Notes under the pieces: model-generated
Told to the model about the DNA's origin: nothing
Databases searched by the model: none
What the model saw: the letters and a program-made list of their open reading frames with translations, nothing else
Position numbers and translations under genes: made by a program
Assembly (NCBI RefSeq): GCF_027580225.2
Contig: NC_073340.2
Coordinates: 20,220,001-20,284,000 of the forward strand
Source of the DNA: Misgurnus anguillicaudatus
Taxonomy: Eukaryota > Chordata > Actinopteri > Cypriniformes > Cobitidae
Reading direction: 5' to 3'
Length of the DNA: 64,000 nucleotides
In this document: positions 40,201 to 55,200 of the stretch, piece by piece
How positions within the stretch are numbered: position 1 is the stretch's first letter
How the letters are laid out: every line of letters begins with the position of its first letter

Positions 40201-43200
40201 TAATATTTTGTTCCTTTCTTTCAGGGACCAGTATATCCCCTCAAGAGAACTCTCATAACCACAGCTCTCTGCACAGCTCCAACTCTCATTCAAATCCCAA
40301 CAAATCATCAGACGCGGTAAGTGCCATTATGCCTTCGAGACCTTGTTCCTGCACCAGCTTAAGGGAGGCACATTGATATTAGCACATGCAAAGCAGATTA
40401 GAGATATCATTATAGTTGCGAAACATCCTTAATGGAAGATGGATATTTTTTGGACATGGAATATAGAAAAGTTTGATTAGACCGTTTGTTGGTGGCTTGT
40501 GGGTTCAATTGTGGCCCTGCTTGTGAAAACCCAGATTAAGTCATTTTTTATGGTTTTACTTTTTATACATAATTTTTTTTTCTATGAAATGGACATAATG
40601 TATATACTATGTTGATATCTTTAATGTTGACTGGGTAAGGCCATGTCAAAGATCGAAATTAAAGTGAAATCAATGAGTGAATTTAAACTTTGATGCTTCT
40701 AATCTCATAAATTATTAAAATGAGAGATTGAGTCTAAGACAGGAATAGTATGTTATGGAATCTTATAAAATTATTGCTTAAATGTGTGTGATAAGTGAAT
40801 AGTGCTCAAAATCGGCTGTTTAAATAATATCCTCTATTGAAATGAGTGGATGTTTTGACCCGGAAACAGTATTCCTTACGTCATCACTAGAGCCCGACCG
40901 ATATGCATTTTTTGGGGCCGATGCCGATACAGATATTAGGGAGTAAAAAAAGACCGATAACGATATATCGGCCGATATTCTTTATGTGCATATTATAGTA
41001 CAGTACACATATACTACAGTATATTATACTACTACAGTACTGTACATAGAATACACTATACATTAACAGAATATACTATACATAAATACTTTTTTGTAAT
41101 GATCACATCACTCACAAATGTGGTGAACAAACACTTAAAATGACGTGATAAAGAAATGTAATATAGGCAGGTGTGTTTTACAAGTTAACAATAAACTATA
41201 TTATCCAAAATGATTCTGATATAAGTGCACAAAACAGTAAACTTGACTTATTATAAATAACTTTAAAACACAAACAAAACAAAATACATATAACTTAAAT
41301 CATTGTCAGTTTTGACGAGAATAATGTTATATTGGGCTTATTTTAAAAAATAGAAACTTATAAAGTCATTGTTTATTAGCTTTACAGTAAGTTATACTTC
41401 ACAAATTAAATAGAAACTTACCGTTCAGACGACAATGCTTGACTTACTGACAATATAATGATGTAGGCTTATGTTTAATGTACTGCACAACGTTTTTATA
41501 ACACGAACCCACAGTGTTCTGTCGGGACTTTAAACTTTTATAAAACTAAAGCGTCTACACCCTCGCTAAATAAAAGAGGCGGAGAGCAAAGTTGCGCGAG
41601 CTTATTTAATCAATTGCATGTTCAGTAACAACACAAGCAGCTGTACTCAGTTTAAGCGCGTCCTTTCTCCGCCTCGCGTCATTTCTTCCGGTTGCGTTTT
41701 AAACAACTCGCAAGTGGACAAAAGCGACGGATTAAAAACACCAAATGTAAACAGGAATGTGTCTCTCTCGCACACTCATAATCCAATCGACCAAAGTGCA
41801 TCTTAATACCAGGTGTATAATGTTGTAAAGAAACCGCGTGACTGCCGCCACCTGAACTGACTGAAGTGACAGGGGTGGGGGATTGGCTGGTGTCACTCCA
41901 GTGAGTGACCTGGGTCGCCATTAGCAACCAACAGGGCGCGCTCTGCTGGCCAAACAAGTACTTACATCTTTCAAAAGCATTTAATGTTTTTTGAAAGGGA
42001 CGTTCATATCGGCTTCATATCTGCGGCTTATACGCCGATACAGATATATCTGCGACATGCTCATATCGGCCGATAAAATCGGCAAAACGATAAATCGGTC
42101 GGGCTCTAGTCATCACTTAACAACCGGATACATTATCCCTATCATAATGCGCTTTATAATGTGCAATGAAAAGTATATACTTTAGTGTCCATAGAATGTT
42201 TGTGTTGTAATGATACTCTAAACCGAGCAGAAAACCTGCGATATACCACCCTCAGTACCTTTCGCGATACTCTTGTGGCAAACTGAATGCCCTTTGCCCC
42301 CCCAGCCAGAAGCATTGTGCTGCTCACCCGCGGTGAAAGTAAACATTGTCTTATCTTAGCAGCATTCTCCTTTGCCTGACATTAATGCATACAATCCCTA
42401 TCCATATTATTCCTCTGTAGGAGCTTAATCCACTCATTATTCAAGATTCTAAAATCGTAGTGCTGTCACTGTGAAGGGTGACTATTTAATTTTGAGTCAG
42501 CTTACATAATTGACTATAATAATAATTGCTCATTCAGTGCAATGGGCTTGACATTAGCATTGCTTTTTTGCTACCATCTCTGTGCTCTCTGAGCAAACAT
42601 TTTAGATATAAAAAAATGTTTCATTCATTAAAAAAATGGGAGATAGAAAGTGTAGCGCGTGATCGAGACTTTCAAAACGGGAGCCAGTTGTTAGTCGTAG
42701 AAACCAGAGGAGCGCTTGAGACTAGACATGATCTATATAAATGACTAAATTGCGCATGACGTCACAATTGTGAAGCCATGTTGTTATGCCCAAACATTCT
42801 ATTAAATCAATGGACGTTATCAGACTTCAATGATAAAACATCACTTTGCTAGTCTCCGTGTAAATAATTACAACAACGTCTTAATCATGTACATAGTTAT
42901 ATAATGCATGTTGTACATTTTGCTTTTTAAGCATTAAATTACTATACATTCATCTTCATTACAGTATCAGGTCAGCGGATAGACCACAGCATATTTAGCA
43001 TTAATGACAAACGTGCTCATTCTGAAATCTAAATAAATAATAATGCTTTGTACCGTGTGTGCATGCAATTGCTGATTTTGTATTTGTTATCTTTACAAGT
43101 TACCCAACTTTATTCAGAGAAATAACGCTGACTGTGTCGCTTACTGTCAAATTTTTTAATTTGTACCCATGTCATTAACAGAATGCAGCAGATACACTTA

Positions 43201-46200
43201 CCTTAAAGGAGCATTTCACCCGTAGAAACATTAATGTTTTGAAAGTGCTTCATATTTGTAGTCGAAATGTAACATACATTTCGAATTTGGTGCCTATTTG
43301 ACCGAGAAAAGGGGTGTTTGAAGTCTCACCCCCTCAACAAAGATATTAGACTTGCTGCTTTCAATGATGCAAAGGATGAAGTGCAAAACTGAAATCTGTA
43401 TTTCTCCTGTCTCAGCGGCAACTGAGGAAATGATGCACGACCATTCAAAATCATGACTGGGGTTCTAACTACACAAAGCTTAATGCAAATGGGTGAAGTG
43501 TCCCTTTAATGTTTTTTTTATAAATTCCTTATCCTGCCCGATTAAAACACAAACATTGCAAATAACGCCAGAATTTACAATTAATTTACATACACAAACC
43601 TAAAAATTTATTTTGTGTGACTGATACGCTGTAAACGAACTTCTGCCTGTTGGGCTTACCAAGATGGCCGCTCGAACTCTGCGCTGGCTTCACCTCACGC
43701 TGTTACGTTAAGCATTCTATGCGCAATCCAGTCATTTATATAAATCAGTGGTTGTAGTACGTATGCACTGACTGACTCTGATCACGGCCAGGTGTACTCC
43801 GATCTACTTGGGTTTTAAGCCCGGGATACACTGCACGATTATCGGCTGTCCCAGACGAAAGATTGCCATCGTGAAACTATCGTTGCGATTTCTGTGATCG
43901 TGGCTCTCCATCGGTTGGCCTATGTCGTACAGGTTCAAAGACGGTCGTTTTCCCGGTCTTGCGTCCAAAGATAGCCTACGATAGTTTTCTGACAGTGTCA
44001 GATATTCGGCATGATCACTGCACAGTTTGTTTGCTGCTACGACCTGCGCGCCGGTATTTGTTTACCACGAGCGCATGCGGGTGACGCTGCCGCCGAAGCT
44101 TCCGTGTCATCATCATACAGTCTACATGCAGTGTTTCCCACAGGATTTTGAGGAGACTGTGGTGGTGATGACGTCACCCGCTAATTAGCATATGTGTGAC
44201 GTCATCATGTCGTGTTTGCGTTTGATCTCGTGTTGGCACCTGAAATATGTTTCACTTCTACTCTTTGATCTGTATCTGTATTTGATCTGTATTATATATC
44301 AAATTATATTTTAACCTGAATTGAGCCGTTTTAAATAGTGAAAATAAAATGTAAATGGCAATCATGAAAAATCTATTTGTGGGGGCCAGTGTTGATTCTG
44401 TGGTGGGCCACCACAAATAAATCAATGTATGGGAAACACTGACATGCCTCTCGTACCCGAGTTGAAACGATACATGTCTCACAGTGTGATAAGGTAATGA
44501 TCTTATAAGAGGACAAAAATCGTGCAGTGTATTCCGGGCTTAACACACAGTGTTAATCAGATGCGGGACCCGAGGTAATTAAACTAGGACTGACCCGGAC
44601 CCAACTGACCATTAAAAAGGTCATGTATGGGTCTCAGGTCCTTTTTGAAGACCTTTATTTTCTGTTACTCTTGAAGTAGATAAGAAAACCACTATTAAGT
44701 GGTCGGGATGTAAACTAAAAACAAAACAACTGCCAAGAATCTTTTATGATTAAAAAAACAATACTGCATTTTTGAGAATAAAGTCATTATTGGCAAAGTG
44801 TGTATCAATATTTTCTCACAATCCTAATGGTCGATAATGGTAACATCAAATTATGAAATGCCACTGAAGTCAAAACACATTTTGAAGAAAACATTATACT
44901 TACAGATTTGCAATTTTTTTATTTTGATAAAAGAGTGATCTAGGATTTTATAGGCCTTTTTTGGATCAAACAAGATTATCCCTGGCAGAAACGGTGCTTT
45001 ACTGTTAAACGTGTTATCTGGTGGTGTGTCAACCCTCCTGTGTGCAGACCATCTGTCTCCTATGCTGTAGATATCAGCTCTTCTGGGATATGCTAGGCTC
45101 TGCTTACCTTTACCAGAATAGAGAAGGGAGGTTTGGTGCTTTTGCCCAATTCAACTATTATAGCATATCTTAAAGGTTTGGAACCTGAAAAAGCAAAAAA
45201 GTATGTTTAACATGGTGTTTAACATGGTGCAATTCAGTATTATTTGTTAGACCAGGCCATTTTGTCATCAGTAAAACCAAACTGGATTGAATTTTAATCC
45301 GAAAACGCTGTGCCAAACCACAATCAGGTTGAGGAATCATGTTGAAAAGTACTAATTTGAACTGACCTGATAAATTATCAATGTCAGTGTGCCATAAATC
45401 CAAGATAAGTTTGGTTAGTCAGTGTAACATTTTGAATATCTTTGATATTTAAACAATATAGAAATCAAACTGAAATCTCTGTCCTTGTATGCCACCATTT
45501 GTTCAAAGTTGCATTAATTACAAAAATATAAAAAAGCGACAAAAGTACTTTATTCCCACGACACAGTTAATTGATGCAAGTGATGGTTTCATTGCATTTT
45601 ATACTGCAGAGATTGCGTGTTGTCCTATGAGTGTCGAATTAGCACTTTACTGCTTTAACAATGTTAAACTACTTTTAAAAGCTGCCAACTAACTTCAGAA
45701 ATATGTGAGAATGCACTTCACTTTAACACTGCTCCACTTCATAATATTTAATTACATAAAAACCAAGAATCAAAATTTTTATGCATTAATGTCTAACATC
45801 CCATGGCAACATTAAAATGTATTGCAGTAGCAATGCTGCCATTTCTGGGTCGAACTTTTGGGTTTCAACCGGCTTGTTACTTTTAAGATGTGTGTCATGC
45901 AATATCCACTTCTCACCGCATGGTTGTAGTATTTTTTTTTTACTAAATACTACAATAAATATGTGAAGAAGAACCACCGGAAGCGTTTGATATTTTGAGC
46001 TTTCAGTCCTGAGGTGTTTTTATTTTACAGCAACTGTTTGAAAATTTGTCACTTTCTTGCTTCCGCTAGACTCGGGGCACAACTGTAAGGTAGGGGTGAC
46101 AAAATATATATCTTTTATCTTGATACTGACGAAATTTAATCAAAACCTATGGAGGAGAAGGTATTTAAATGAATCGCGGAAATTTGGTAGTCACGTTTGT

Positions 46201-49200
46201 GGTGGTAGATTAGCAAACCTGTCCTGTCAGAACATCAGAACTGCAGGCATTGTTCTAAACACCATGGATCTGAGTCTGAATATGACAAACTAATTCCAAC
46301 TAAATGGCCCATTCCAACTAAAACAGTAAATGTTCATGATTTCATTTGAAAGAACTAACAAAATTCTACCGTCTGTTAAAATTCCATGCAAATATCTGAT
46401 GAAATGAGAAGATTACAAGCTAAAACATGTTAACAAGCAGCATTTTCGGTCACACACCTTCCATTGACATCCATATATAACTTTTTCTCTGATTTCTAAT
46501 ATTAAAAATATCATAACTTTCTCAATCCTCAACGGATTTTTACAATCCAGGTATATATGTAAATGAGTATGTCTGCTCTGTCTAGTCAAGTGATAAATTG
46601 AGCTTTGGGGGTTTTAAAATTCTGTCATCATACCTAATTGCCGTAATGATTACATTACACTGCTCTAATCATGTATGCAAAGACTTTTAAGGTGTCTTAA
46701 GGTGAAATGTGTATTTTTTCCTTCTGTGCAATATGCAAAAACCAGAAAATATTCACAATAGTACGAGAAAATATTTCTCTGTGTGAGTTTGTGGCAGGAC
46801 TGCCTGCTTGTTCGGCCATAGGCTCATTGGGGGAATGTTCAGAGATTTGTTCGTTATTTTTGCAATTCCTTTTTTATGCTAGTTGACTAGTAAATTACAA
46901 ACTTAATGATTGTTAACTAGGGCTGAACGATACATCGAATTTTCATCGTCATCGCGATATGAACTCACGCGATGAACACATCGCAACAGACTGCCTTGAC
47001 GCGATGAATAAAGGGAAAACAGTAAGCGCATGTAATAAAGTTTGACCTATCACGTTTAGTCCTGAAGACATGTGCTGCGTCCGAAATCGCCAACTAACAT
47101 ACTATATAGTATGCAAAAAGCACTACTTTGCCTACTATATAGTATGGAAGTAGGTGGTTTCGGACGCAGCGATGGTTTGCACGTTCATGATATTAGGCCA
47201 ATCAGGGGAACCCCCAAGTCAGCTACGCTCAGATTGATTTGTGAGGTGTCAGTTTGCGACGCTGTGCCTGTTAGCAAAAACGATGGCAGAGGAAGGAGAG
47301 AAGAGTGAGGAAAATGTGTTGTCAGACGAAGACCTTGTGGTGAAAATGAACAGCACTTCAGCTATATCATGGAACTATTTTGGATTATGGACAGATGACG
47401 CCGCAAACACAGGTACTGTGGAAGCGGTGATTCTCATATTGCGTCTATTGCGCGCTCAAGTTCATTATTTCAAATGTATGTGTGCTCTGGAAGCACCGCG
47501 GTCGCGACACGCTGGTTTTTCCAGGTATTTCAAAAACATTGTAACTTTTTAGAATGACACAAGCGCAGCGTGCAGGTCATGTACAATAACCTACGTGTCT
47601 AGTGTTTTCCACGTGTTTTTAGGCGCGACATGTGAATGGCCCCTAAAACATGAAAAAAATATTTATGGCAACTCACATCGTCATCGCAACATTAAACAAT
47701 GTCATCGCACATCGCAACTTTTCCTCACATCGTTCAGCACTATTGTTAACTGTTTGAAAAATGGTGCTAGGCTTTGAAAGTCAGAATGCTTGTAGGTGGA
47801 AGGTGGATTCAGGTGCATTACAGAGACATCACGCAGGGGTGATGTGCAGAAATCTGCCTCATCAGAAGTTACACATGCTTGCATCAGGATTCATCTCTCT
47901 CTCTCTCTCTCTCTCTCGCTTCCTTTACCTGTTACTCGTCACATGTATTATTTATTTTACACTTACTCGCATTGTTGCTCCATTAAACTGAAGTCACTTT
48001 ATGCCAGGGTTAAAAACAACTGAATTGTCCTCTTTCCCCTTAACATTTTCTTTTGTAACTCTTTACCCATTTGATTGTTGCCATCTCTTTAAATTCTCTC
48101 ATGATTCCCAGTGCTCACACCTGTTGTTTTCCATCTGTTTAGCCGTACGAGCCGCCAGATGATTGGTCCGAACACATCAGTTCTTCAGGGAAGAAGTACT
48201 ACTACAATTGCAGGACGGAGGTGTCTCAGTGGGAGAAACCCAAAGAGTGGCTGGAAAGGTATTGAACACACATGCTTCACTTGTTGTACTAAACTACATG
48301 CTAATAAAGACGTTTAAGCTGTTGGTGGAAGTCAGGTGATCAATCGGGAGACCGGATTGTGAACGATCTAGGGTTTTTCCCCCAACATTGTTCTTGAAGG
48401 ACCTCCAACACTAATATGTATATGCCTTCAGTGCTCCATTTCAGACTCTTGTACATCACTGAAGAATTAGGGTGTGTTTGGAGAGGCACCCAAAATGTGT
48501 AAATGGGGTCCTTCAGGAACAGGGTTTGGAACCACTGATGTAAAATGTTTCTGTAGTTGTTAAGAAACATTACAAGGAATGCTGTGAAAAATGTTGTTCA
48601 GAAACTCCTCGGTTCAGCAACACATCAGTGTATCAGTATAAGGGTGCATTAGGTGTTTTATAGGGGTGTAGCAATACACTGATATGGATAGATACATTGA
48701 TGTTATTTGTAACGATCCGATGCATCGATGCCACACTTTACCAAAAAAAACCTATTTGAGCAGATGAAAATAAAATTTGTGCAGAAATGCGTAGATGGAC
48801 GTTATGTCAAGGAATGATGACGTGGAGAGTGTCAAAATAAAGGTACCTCAAATCGCGTGGCATCGATGCATTGGATCGTTATAAATAAAGTCAATGAATT
48901 GTTACACCTCTAGAATTTACACTTATTGAGACGTAACAGCTAGGGCTTTACCTTCATGGCTGGTTACTCTTACCAGCACTTACCTTATCTCTTATGGTCT
49001 TGCATTGTGAAAATGATCTGGTTATCATTGGATGCCTCTGTGATTTGTAAACACCGTCATTTTGTTTTTCTCTAGAGAGCAGAGGCAGAAAGAGGCGACC
49101 AAGACGGCTACAGTGGTCAATAGTTTCCCTAAGGACAGGGACTACAGGCGTGAAGCCATGCAGGCTGCTCCTGTCAGCTTCTCCAGCACTAGTAAGTATC

Positions 49201-52200
49201 ACTGTCTTAAAACCGTATAATTTAGCTGTGTAACCTGACTGTAAAGGTTGTTTACGTTCAGCCTGTGTAGTGCTGATGGCTGTAACATTGACCGTTTTAG
49301 GTACTAGCTCCTTTGAGCTTTAGGTCAACTCATCTGTTAGGGCTGCCCAACACAGGGAGCTTTAAAACTGTAGCACTTATAAGTGCATGACTCAGTTGCG
49401 GTGGGAGCCAAATTATAACAGCCAGTCATTTGTATCTGCTGTTTGGTAGAAGCATTAATACCCGGTGCAGATATGTTACTGTGAATCAGTGGAGGTGAAT
49501 CAGTATAAATGACAGTTTTTTTAGATGTATGTGGCTTTTTTAGCAAGATATTTTAAAGCAAGGATGTACAGATCCTAACCCTTCCTCAGAGAGAAAGATG
49601 GTGGTCTGATGTTTGGTTGTTTGTTTTCATGTGTTTTGCTTTTGGAGGGTTATTACTGACATACTCATTATTAGCGGTGCACAGTAGGAGCCATGTTTCC
49701 ACAAGCGATCACAGATTGGTTTTGTATTTATAGAATGCAATCGTTCTTAGTTTTTGCAGTGTGTTGTTTTGTTGGTTACTTCTTATCATTACCGCCTACG
49801 TTGTCCATGCTGGCAGGTGGCAGCAGCAGGTCTTTGAAGACCATCAACATGTCATGCTGCTTAAGGCAAACACTTCTGTGTTTTAGTGCTACCCACAGAC
49901 AAACTTGTGTGTATTATCGGCCGAATTTATAGTTACACTATACACTTATAGTTATAGCCACATATTTTGGGAGTTCTTATTCTTAAAGGTATAGCGGAAG
50001 ATTTTCCCAAATTTTTGAAAAGAACCGCCCCTCCACTTTAAAAAAAAAAAAATGCACATGCGCAACACTCTACTTGCTCCAGAGAGAGGGAACGCCTATT
50101 AATGTGTGCACGAGAGAGAGCATGCACGAGCCAAGTTCGCTCTGTTTAGAAGTGGCTGTCGGCATGGCTCATACATTGAGATGTTTACCGTGTCTGCGTG
50201 GTTTGTGTCTTGTGCCAGGGCTAGCATCGCTAATCATAGCTTAAATCAACTTTTACTAGCAGTGATTTTGAATGGATTTCTCCAAATAGCATGCCAAACT
50301 TTACCTGTCGAGAAGAAACTTCGCGACTGAGGCATCAGTGTGGAGCCCAACCTGTGCTTTTAGCGCACGCCAGCGTGTTAAATATCTTCTCAACGACACT
50401 CTGGTCCTTTTTCTTTCTTCAGAAGCCTTTCTCTTCTTGTCATACAATTCGTAGACACTTTCTGCGACCCTCAGACATTCTGAAAAAACACGGTGAGAAC
50501 GCGAGCTTCAATGAATGGCTGAAACCGTAGCCCACCACACATATACACCTGAAAGTGCGCATGTGCAGAAAGCGAACCTAGGGCTGAGCACGTACGACGG
50601 CCTTACGTAAACGTATGACCAGAATGATTGACAACTAGGATGACCCACAGTCTTGATGATCCACCCCGAAAAAGAAAATCTTCCGCTATACTTATACTTT
50701 TTTTTTTTGACTTGATATAATAATTATAATAATAATACCACCTGCCATTAACTAGTGAGTAATCTGCGCCTCTGTTTGATTTTGCAACAACGATCTACGG
50801 ACGGTCTGTGGCAGAGTCATTAAATATCACACGTAGTATGTTACTGTTTTAGTGTTCGGATGTCTTGTTTTGCCTGAAAACGTTCTTCCAATTAGCTCAC
50901 GTAGTCTCGCATATTACTAAGCTTCCACCGCTGCGAAAATCTGTAAATACTAATTTTACTGCAACAAAACAATTGCTCAAATTTAAAAACCAGTGACGCG
51001 CCGCTGGAGAGATGTTTTGACGTGAAGCATGCTCAAGATACAAACAACTTTAACAAAGATGACAATGAGATGCAGCAGTAAAAGTATGCATAAATTTGTT
51101 GTCATTGTTTTTTTTACATGTTATTATAAGAGTCATCTATGGGAGAATTACCCCTAATTTCATGTGTTTAGTGTGCACTTTTCCTTTTGAGTAACCTGGA
51201 AGATTTAGTAATATGCGATGTTGTTCTGTTAGAAAATAGCTGGTAAATAAAAAACCAAGAGACTTCATATGATTGGATTAATGTTGTAGTATTAAGAATT
51301 AAAGGACTGAAGAATTAAATAAGATTCATTATAATTGTGACCCTCTAAATCAGGGGTCTCAAACTCAAACTGGCTTGGGGCCATTTCTGAGACTGACATT
51401 TCATCAGAGGGCCGCAGAGCTATTTTAACGTTCAAAAAAGTACAATATTTCTTTAAAATATTTTTTAATGTATAATAATACTTGAAAATATATAAACAGT
51501 GTTTTTTATTTTTTAATATACATTATTTTATAAAAGTAAGTAAATATTTTTTTAACCTTATTAGGCTTTGAATTATTAACTAAGGCCTATTAAAACTAAC
51601 AAATTTAATTCCTATACATTTATAAACTATTATAAAAAAAATGTACCAACAGTACGTGTTTCTGTTTTTTATTTATTTTTGACTGTTTTCAGTCATAGTA
51701 TTGACTTCATTATGTTCCTTTTTGTTATTCCACCGTTTTAATGAATTTGGTATTATATTTAGAAAAATATTAATAAGTGAAAGTGATCCTAAAAACATTT
51801 GGATGGGTAGTCAATGTTACATAAGCTAGTTGGACAGTAAAAATAAATAATACTGCTCTATGTATAAGCAAGCAAGATAATAATGTATGTATTATACTTC
51901 ATATATTTCATTATATATAGAAGTGTACATACTGTATCCTCTGTAATTTCTCCTCATCTTTCCTCTTTTCCTAACCTGGGCACTTTGATGGGTCATTTTC
52001 TCATCCGTAGTTTAATATTAAACTGTTGCAGTACATCTTCCACTGCGGTGTCTCCATTAGAAGCTGTGACTTGATGTGAACTACAGTAATAACCCCACAG
52101 CAGCTCTTCTCTGAGTAACAGAGTATCCACCCGGAAGTAGCAAATCTTCTCTGGACAAACACTACAAAGTCGCGACCAGATGAACTGATCGCATTGTGAC

Positions 52201-55200
52201 AATGATATGATTGACGCGAGAGGAATTAAAATCCGATCACGCATTCCGTTACTGCGTAGCAACGGGTGACGTGATCCCACGCTGCGCAACCTCCGCTCAC
52301 AAGTAAGCACTTTGAAAAGTAAACATACTTTAAGAAACGCCTCGACTCGTTTTAAATCGCGTTGTTAGACGCGACATGTGACCGAACCCTTAAACGTTTA
52401 AATAAAAAAAACGAATTTAAATAAAAATCTTTCTGCGGGCCAGATTACGTTATATTGTTGAAAGGTGACGCGGGCCGCAGAGAGGGGGAGGGCGGGCCGC
52501 AAATGGCCCGCGGGCCGGGAGTTTGAGACCACTGCTCTAAATCATAATCAAATCAAACTTTGTGAAAAATATTTATGCATGTTGCACCATCTGAAACTAT
52601 GACCAGGTGCAGCAATTCAGTGAGTGCCTTTACATGCACAGTCTTATGCCAATTATGCTTAATAAACTGATAACACATGGGGTAATGTAAACGCGTAAAA
52701 CGATTTTCTTTAATCGGGGAAAGCCCATAAGTGCGTAAGCAAAAAGCGATCGGAACAGGTAGTTTTTTGCTCATTACCCCGATTTTGCATGGCATGTAAA
52801 CACCTTAACTGGCTTTCTCATGGTTTTGTCCATGTGCGCATGTCTCCGCGTGTGAAAGATAAACGTCAGACACGGAAGTAAGCGCAAAGTAACGCATAAA
52901 AGTCTCTACTAAAGCAGTTTGCAGAGAAACTGTGAAAATAAAAACTGATGTTATATTTACAGGTTCTGGAGACACGAAAAGAGATAAAGCAATATAGCTT
53001 AAGACAAATATGCCGTCTGCTTTTTGATCGACTATTATGTACTATAGGTGATGATGTCACTATCTGCAAGAAACCTGACAAATCTCCAAGTCCCATGTAA
53101 ACGCAGTTGTCTGCCTAGCGGTTTTATTGTTTTGCATGTAAATGCATGATAACAGTTTTTATAAGCAGAATTTTGATTGTTATCCGCTTATTCTGTGCAT
53201 GTAAACATACTCAATGTAGACTATGTGTGTCCCAGCGTATGCATTTAACCACAGTGATAGTTAAGATGCCATTTGTGTTATTATGGTTACAAACTTACAT
53301 TTACTGCTTGTAATAACTGTTTTGGTAGGATCAGTGAACTATATCTGATGAAATCAATATAAATATTCAATAAATCAAAAATTGTATTCAATGTCATTGT
53401 TTTATTGTGTGTCATATGTAGTAGGTACCGTTTTGGGCTGAGGGGTATTGCCAGTCTTTTGTGGGAAACACTTGAGTTTAGTTTTTAATGTTTGGTTAAA
53501 GTACAGCAATAATGATGTGATTATTAACCACATAAAGCTCCATTAAAATAAATAGTGGCTTTGCTGTTTGTGTTTCTTTGCACATGCTCGGTTTTTATGA
53601 TGCAGAATTAGTCTCAACGTGGTTTTATGCATGCTTCACATGATTATTTGAGTAAGGAAAGTTTTTAAATTGCAGTTAAATTGGCAAGGCCTTAAAACAC
53701 ATGCAAATGATAAACTTTCATGGCAGTGTCGCACTGGCCTTAGCATTGTTCACGCTGGCCCCGTCAGGCAATCCTTATTGTTGAGCTCTGACAGAAATCA
53801 TAGTACAATTATCAAACAACATTGTCCCTTATCTTTGTAAGACTCCCCCTTATATAAATAACTGACATATTTGTCAGTTATTTTTACTCGAGTAAGACGT
53901 TTACAGATTTTTAAATGTAGATCTCTAACTACAAATGCGGCCTGTATTTCTGAAGTGCGTGTAGTCTTTTACTTGTTTTTCTGGCAGTCCTGAGAACTTG
54001 TTCTGAGGGCACCTGTTAAGAAATCGTCAGTAGGGTTGCGCCGTGTTACCAGTCTTGGGATTTGTGCTTATTGGGATTCGTGCTTATTTTTAGATGCTGA
54101 TGTGTGCAGCATTTATTAAACAATAAAAATGCATCCAGTTTAGCTGCTCTGTTTATAGGCTTATGCGTGTGTTTTACTGAATGTGTTATCGCAGCTCTGT
54201 TTATTCTGAAGGGATCTCAAATGAAAATACTATCCTTGCCAGTTTTTATTGGACTGTCAGTAGGCATGTGCCAGTGTCAGATTCTCATGATAAATGCTAA
54301 AGCTTTTATCATGGCATTGGTGTGCGTTACAAAATAGACAATAAACAGAGTTGTCCTTTTTAAAAACAAAATCGCAGTTAAATGAACTCCGAAAATCATT
54401 TTCTTGAACTTAATAAATTAACCAAAAGTGTAAACCTAAATATTTTTCTTCTCTCGATTGTTTTAAACAGAGTCTTCAGTTGCCACAGATAAGCCTTCAT
54501 CCCTCACACCCTCCTCTTCCTCTGCTGCTGTATCTGGATTAAGTGTGGCTAATTCAGCCAGTACAGCTTCTGGCTCTACGGTTCCTGTTTCTCCAGTGAT
54601 GCAGTCACCAGCCCCGCCCAGTTTTCTCCAAGACCCCTCCCTTTTACGCCAGCTCCTCCCAGCTCTGCAAACAGCCCTGCAGCTAAACAACGCCAGTGTA
54701 GATATGGCCAAGATCAATGAAGGTGAGTTACTACAAGAATCTCTTAATGATGGGAAAGGATCACAAACAGCACAATGCTTTTTAAAGGCTGTAAAAGCGA
54801 GTTAGACCATGATCGTTTCTTTGAAAGGAAGAGATTTGAGGGTGTATTTTCTTGCATGTTATGGATATAATCAGGTAGCAGAGGTTTTTATCCTTTATCA
54901 ACCCCCCTCCACACCGCAGCAATAACCTCAAACAGGTACTTCCTGTAGCTGTGTATCAGACCTGCATATCATTAAGTAGGAATTTTAGCCCATTCTTCCT
55001 GGCAGAACTGCTTTAGCTGTGTCATTTATTTGTGTATGGCCCTCTTCAGGTCAATCCATAGCACCTCTATTGGGTTGAGGTCTGGGCTCTGACTTGGCCA
55101 CTCCGAAAGGCAGATTTTGTTTTTCTGAAGCCATTCTGTTGTGGACTTGCTCCGGTGTTTTGCATTGTTTTCCTGTTGCATCACCCACCTTCTACACAGT

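Noticed and set aside
41679..41957. 92-codon minus-strand frame
   Set aside because: It lies within the 40888-42108 hAT element, with no domain.
47241..47552. 103-codon plus-strand frame resembling an acidic N-terminus ([18 protein letters not shown] within)
   Set aside because: It sits within the hAT element at 46918-47742 and might be a remnant of its transposase N-terminus, but no defining motif is visible, so I do not call it.
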